NCBI RefSeq assembly: GCF_014904755.1
Contig: NZ_JACZFQ010000006.1
Span: 62,001 to 126,000, forward strand
Direction of reading: 5' to 3'
DNA: 64,000 bases
Source of the DNA: Neoluteolibacter marinus
GTDB lineage: Bacteria > Verrucomicrobiota > Verrucomicrobiia > Verrucomicrobiales > Akkermansiaceae
Shown here piece by piece: positions 60,841 through 64,000 of this stretch. The position numbers and the translations under genes were made by a program. The notes beneath the pieces are model-generated. The model had not been told where the DNA came from. It searched no databases and saw nothing but the letters and a program-made list of their open reading frames with translations. Position 1 is the first letter of the stretch, and each line of letters opens with the position of its first letter.

Positions 60841-60870
60841 AAAAGGGGGCAGCGGGACGCGGACGGATCG

Positions 60871-60900
60871 AAGATAAGGGGTGCCTGCGATGAAAGTCAA
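60871..60900 (-). promoter_or_regulatory. Promoter candidate for the minus-strand gene at 60280
   Basis: Read on the minus strand, TTGACT (60900-60895) is followed after 18 bp by TATCTT (60876-60871), about 31 bp ahead of the ATG at 60840. Confidence 0.45.
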
Positions 60901-60975
60901 AGTGCCGGAACCGTTGTTGGTGGATGGAGGCACCCGTGAAATCCCGGATCGCGCGGGAGGCGGGGATGCGCTTGG

Positions 60976-61578
60976 ATGGAGCGAATGGACGTGCGGAGGC
61001 TGGAGCTGGAATTGCGCGACGGGACGGCGGTGGTGGCTCGGGCGCTCACCCCGGCAGACCGGGAGCTGGTGGCGGAGGGTTACCGGCAGCTGTCGCCGGA
61101 GGCCCGATACCAGCGGTTCTGGGTGCGCGACGGCGACGTCATCGGGGACGCGATGCTCGATCGCCTGCTCACGGGTGACCCGCCGGAGCACGCGGTGTGG
61201 ACGGTGTTCGATCCGGCACGGGAGGGCTTCAAGGCCATGGGAGCGGCGAGCTTCTGGCGCTCGGCGAAAGATCCCGCCGAAGCGGAGTTTTCGGTGACGG
61301 TGCTGGATGGCGACCAGCGGCGCGGCGTGGCGACCTTGTTGCTGGCGATCCTTTGGCTGATTGCCTACCGCCACGGGATGGTCCGGCTGGTCGGTTACAC
61401 CATGCCGGAAAACACCCGGGCCCTGCGCTGGATGCGCGACACCGGGGCGACCGGCGAGTGGGATGGCTACAATGCGGTCTACCGTTGGGACCTCGCGGAT
61501 CTAGACTCGCTGCCGGCGACCCCGGCCGGGGCCGAGCTGGCGGGGCGGCTGGCGGAGTTGTCGGGCGTGATCTTGTAG
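60976..61578 (+). CDS. GNAT-family N-acetyltransferase
   Basis: A 200-residue acetyltransferase-like protein. The CoA-binding region is AEFSVTVLDGDQRRGVATLLLAIL (Q/RRxGxAxLLL), and YTMPENTRALRWMRDTGATG is motif B. The N-terminus (ELELRDGTAVVARALTPADRELV) matches GNAT domains fused to acyl-CoA synthetases or protein lysine acetyltransferases, but here the domain stands alone. Substrate unknown. The ATG at 60976 is used. It converges with the LOG-family gene. Confidence 0.75.
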   Translation: MERMDVRRLELELRDGTAVVARALTPADRELVAEGYRQLSPEARYQRFWVRDGDVIGDAMLDRLLTGDPPEHAVWTVFDPAREGFKAMGAASFWRSAKDPAEAEFSVTVLDGDQRRGVATLLLAILWLIAYRHGMVRLVGYTMPENTRALRWMRDTGATGEWDGYNAVYRWDLADLDSLPATPAGAELAGRLAELSGVIL

Positions 61579-61587
61579 CTGGACGCC

Positions 61588-62415
61588 TCAGCCGGCGTGC
61601 TTGGCCACGGCCTTCTCGCCAAAGAGGACGCTGGGCTTTGGCATCGGCTGGCGGCGCAGCCCGAACTGGCGGACGGCGTGGCGGTTGAGGTGAGCCATGG
61701 CTTCGTCGAGATCGTCGGTGAAGAAGATCAGGTCGGGATCGCCGGGGCTGATGGTGCCGGCTTCGGCCATGTGATAGACGAGGTCCATGAGCGGCTGCCA
61801 GTAGTCCTTGCCCATGAGGATGATGGGGAAGTTGCGGATTTTTCCGCACTGGATGAGGGTCATGGTCTCGAACATCTCGTCCAAGGTGCCGGCGCCGCCG
61901 GGGAGGACGATGAAGGCGTAGGAGTATTTGATCAGGACCGTCTTGCGCGTGAAGAAGTAGCGCATGGTGACGGAGCGGTCGACGTACGGGTTGAGGTGCT
62001 GCTCGAAAGGCAGCTCGATGTTGACGCCGATGGAGCGGCCGCCGGCCTCGTGGGCGCCGCGGTTGGCCGCTTCCATGATACCGGGACCGCCGCCGGTGAC
62101 GACGGTGAAGCCAAGCTCGGCGACGGCGGCGCCGACCTTGCGCGCCATTTCGTAATAGGTGGTGCCAGGCTTGGTGCGGGCGGAGCCGAAGACGGTGACG
62201 GCGGGGCCGACGAAGTGCAGGGTGCGGAAGGCGTGGATGAGGTCGAGCCCGACGCGGAAGACGGTGCCGAGGTCGTGGACGCGGGAGCGGGGACCGGCAA
62301 GAAAGCCGCGGTCAGGGTTCTCCAGCTCGAAGCGCTCTTCCTCCTGGATGGCCTCGGCGCTGATGCCGTGTTCGGGGGTGGTGCGCGGGCAATCGGGGCA
62401 GTCGGGCGGCGTCAT
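61588..62415 (-). CDS. LOG-family protein (TIGR00730)
   Basis: A 275-residue Rossmann-fold protein. The family signature is complete: TVFGSARTKPG, TGGGPGIMEAANRGAHEAGG and PGGAGTLDEMFE, the nucleotide-phosphate loop. Members cleave cytokinin or other nucleoside-5'-monophosphates to free base plus ribose-5-phosphate (PpnN/LOG). An N-terminal extension of about 60 residues includes CPDCPRTTPEHG, with two CxxC-like cysteines. ATG at 62415 is chosen. Convergent with the GNAT gene. Confidence 0.85.
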   Translation of the reverse strand: MTPPDCPDCPRTTPEHGISAEAIQEEERFELENPDRGFLAGPRSRVHDLGTVFRVGLDLIHAFRTLHFVGPAVTVFGSARTKPGTTYYEMARKVGAAVAELGFTVVTGGGPGIMEAANRGAHEAGGRSIGVNIELPFEQHLNPYVDRSVTMRYFFTRKTVLIKYSYAFIVLPGGAGTLDEMFETMTLIQCGKIRNFPIILMGKDYWQPLMDLVYHMAEAGTISPGDPDLIFFTDDLDEAMAHLNRHAVRQFGLRRQPMPKPSVLFGEKAVAKHAG

Positions 62416-62700
62416 GAGGGGATTCTCTAACACGGCATTCGGGGGGTGGCCATGGGGAATCGGACCCGCGATCTCCGCCGGGTTGCCGGGCTTGCCGGGT
62501 CCGGGATGTGGTGGCAGGGTGCGCCCGCGCCGATGCTACCGCCGAAAAGAAATGACGAAATGGGTTCCGACAGTGGCCACGGGGGCTTCGAGGTGAATGT
62601 CATCGGCGGGGGCGGGCGCGTCTCCGGCGATGCGGGAGGAGGGATCGAGATCGGGCTGCGGATCGGCAGCGGCGATGGTGAACGCGAGCCGGAGGCTGCG
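62416..62700. other. 285-bp gap between LOG gene and membrane protein
   Basis: The plus frame is open here from 62446, but the ribosome-binding site GGAGG at 62691-62695 sits five bases before the ATG at 62701, so the gap is treated as noncoding leader. I looked for a tRNA at 62440-62540 and do not accept one. Confidence 0.4.
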
Positions 62701-63642
62701 ATGGCTGAAGATCCGGTGCACCGCCTGGAAACCGGAGCACCTTTGCAGGCGAAGCCGATGAGCGAGGTGGGCCCGGCGGTGCCCCGCAAGTCACGCCGCA
62801 AGAACAAGGGCGTCGGGTTGAAGCAATGGACCCTGTGGATGTCGCTGGGCACCTGTGCGTTGGCAATTTCCGCGGTGATGGCCCTGATGGCGGCCAGCAA
62901 GAGCAAGTCCCCGGTGGAAATTGCCGGCGAACCGTATCTCGAAAAGCAGGCAGAGCCGCTGGACCCCAACCAGCAGTACTTTTTGGATCATGTGGGGGAA
63001 ATGGTCCAACAAGCGGAGGCCTTGCTGAAGGACTATGCGGGGGCGGCCTCGGCCGAGGCGGTACTGCCTTTGGTCCGCGACGCGGAGCGGGTGAAAGAGC
63101 GCTTGGCCGGCTTTTGGAAGCCGTGGGGTTGCTCCCCCCTGTTTGCCCGTGGGGAGAAAATCGAGAACAAGGTCGTGGAGTCCGGAGGACGGTCGGCCGT
63201 GGTATTGACGGGACTGCGGGGGGACTTCGAGCCGTTCGAGATGTTTTTTGTGAGGGAAGATGGCGAGCTCAAGATCGACTGGCTCGCGAGCTACGGGATC
63301 GGCGAGGTCCAGATTGCCGATCTGGAGGCCGGGGGCGAGGTTTCCGGCGGATTGGTCAGGGGGGTGGTGCGTCCGGGGAATACCTACACGCCGGCATTCC
63401 CCGAGGCGGAGTATCGCGCCTATTCGCTTCTCGACGCCGGGCTGGGACACCTGGTCTGGGCCTTCGTGCGACGCGGATCGCCTCAAGCGGAGTGGCTTGA
63501 GGGCGAGTTCAATGAAAGCTCGATCCTTCTGGAGAAGAAGTCCGAAGTCCGCGCAACCCTGAGATTGTCGGGACCTGCGGAGGGAGGAGAGAAGTTGTTC
63601 GTGATCACGGAGATGCTTCACAAAGGTTGGGTCAGCCCCTAG
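62701..63642 (+). CDS. Single-pass membrane protein of unknown function
   Basis: A 313-residue protein with a basic segment (KSRRKNKGVGLKQ) followed by a membrane helix (WTLWMSLGTCALAISAVMALMAAS) at about residues 40-65. A helical region (AEALLKDYAGAASAEAVLPLVRDAERVKE) and a strand-rich C-terminal domain (FEMFFVREDGELKIDWLASYG; LLEKKSEVRATLRL) follow; the fold resembles small periplasmic NTF2-like or lipocalin-like domains but is not assigned. Start chosen by GGAGG five bases before ATG; upstream starts would add 85 residues. It is nine bases from the next gene. Confidence 0.6.
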   Translation: MAEDPVHRLETGAPLQAKPMSEVGPAVPRKSRRKNKGVGLKQWTLWMSLGTCALAISAVMALMAASKSKSPVEIAGEPYLEKQAEPLDPNQQYFLDHVGEMVQQAEALLKDYAGAASAEAVLPLVRDAERVKERLAGFWKPWGCSPLFARGEKIENKVVESGGRSAVVLTGLRGDFEPFEMFFVREDGELKIDWLASYGIGEVQIADLEAGGEVSGGLVRGVVRPGNTYTPAFPEAEYRAYSLLDAGLGHLVWAFVRRGSPQAEWLEGEFNESSILLEKKSEVRATLRLSGPAEGGEKLFVITEMLHKGWVSP

Positions 63643-63651
63643 CAAAAGGCC

Positions 63652-64000
63652 GTGAGCGATTCATCCGGCGCCTGGTATCACTGCACCCACTGCGGTTCGC
63701 TGTTCAAAGCGGGCGCATCGCCACAAGAGCGTGGTGTTTGTCCCGAATGTTCCGCAGATCCGGCCGGTGACGTGGCTCCCGAGGCGCCGGCGATGGTGCG
63801 GGTCCGTCGCAAGGTGAGGAAGCCGAAGTCGGGGGGATCGCGGTCCGGAAAATCGACCCGCAGCCGGCAGGGGAAGCGCAAGGCCCGCGCCTTGATGGTG
63901 TTCGTGATCGTTTGGGTGTTCCTGCTGGGGCTGGCCGCGATCGTCCTGAAACGGATGTGGCCCGACGACACGGCGCCGTCGGTGGTGGAAAACGAGCGCG
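63652..64000 (+). CDS. Partial: zinc-ribbon membrane protein
   Basis: This gene runs off the window end. GTG at 63652 opens a frame with a zinc ribbon (CTHCGSLF ... CPEC at about residues 9-31), a long basic, Arg/Lys-rich stretch (RVRRKVRKPKSGGSRSGKS) and a membrane helix (ALMVFVIVWVFLLGLAAIVL) at about 82-101. The C-terminus is missing. It starts nine bases after the preceding stop, so the two membrane proteins appear to form an operon. Function unknown; zinc ribbon plus helix resembles small membrane-bound zinc-finger proteins of unknown role. Confidence 0.6.
   Translation, partial: MSDSSGAWYHCTHCGSLFKAGASPQERGVCPECSADPAGDVAPEAPAMVRVRRKVRKPKSGGSRSGKSTRSRQGKRKARALMVFVIVWVFLLGLAAIVLKRMWPDDTAPSVVENER

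Noticed and set aside
62440-62540. Possible minus-strand tRNA (sequence with GGAATCGGACCCGCG)
   Set aside because: No consistent acceptor, D-arm or anticodon stem can be drawn and the T-loop consensus is broken (GGAC in place of GAAC).

Overview
This is a GC-rich, densely coded bacterial chromosome segment without rRNA, tRNA, phage, transposase or CRISPR. Several independent signs point to the Verrucomicrobiota, probably near Luteolibacter/Haloferula. These are: large secreted beta-helix and WD40-type proteins; a DUF3817 protein; an HPr kinase/HPr/enzyme I set in a genome with outer-membrane (FadL-type) proteins; short interspersed repeats (GTGATCA heptamers and AACTTCGGACTTGG-type strings) in and beside priA; and a perfect TGTTC-N4-GAACA palindrome, the LexA box reported for Verrucomicrobia. 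The phylum call is inference.

Layout. 1-8.0 kb: exported proteins (serine hydrolase, unknown secreted protein, WD40-like protein, 903-residue beta-helix protein). 8.1-13.8 kb: SAM methyltransferase, cysteine synthase, an unknown protein and priA carrying an in-frame repeat insertion. 13.9-21.2 kb, minus strand: histidine kinase, NtrC-type regulator, polytopic membrane protein, xseB, dxs and two tandem small paralogues. 21.2-27.7 kb: an octaheme TPR lipoprotein, cutA, acyP and a tightly packed five-gene unit ending in marC. 27.7-31.9 kb: folP, a small lipoprotein, cdaA (c-di-AMP synthase) with a 54-residue CdaR-like stub, bioD and trpB. 31.9-35.6 kb: the conserved rpmH-rnpA-yidD-yidC block. 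35.6-41.6 kb: DUF2237, an esterase, a regulatory PTS (EI, HPr, HPr kinase) and a FadL porin. 41.8-49.9 kb: DUF3817, tandem-FKBP, ppnP, three envelope cysteine-peptidase-like or DUF2459 proteins, an epimerase, an ABC-F ATPase and an SHD1-type protein. 50-58.4 kb: a Tat-exported serine hydrolase, an unknown lipoprotein coupled to an APC permease, a radical-SAM protein under a LexA box, and the glycolate oxidase operon glcDEF. 58.4-64 kb: cutC, HEAT-like and membrane proteins, a GNAT, a LOG-family protein and two operon-like membrane proteins, the last cut by the window edge.

Themes. Sugar-state sensing by HPr phosphorylation, c-di-AMP signalling, isoprenoid/thiamine precursor supply (dxs), glycolate use, cysteine and tryptophan synthesis, membrane-protein insertion and DNA-damage response are represented. 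Five or six promoter candidates share TTGACN and TA(G/A)NNT boxes 16-18 bp apart. The most interesting items are the LexA box in front of the PA0069-type radical-SAM gene, the five-gene unit of mostly unknown proteins at 24.3-27.7 kb, the repeat-expanded PriA, the minimal CdaR-like stub, and the two-component operon that also carries xseB and dxs. I did not find an obviously new multi-gene machine such as a defence island; the candidates above are the best-supported leads.
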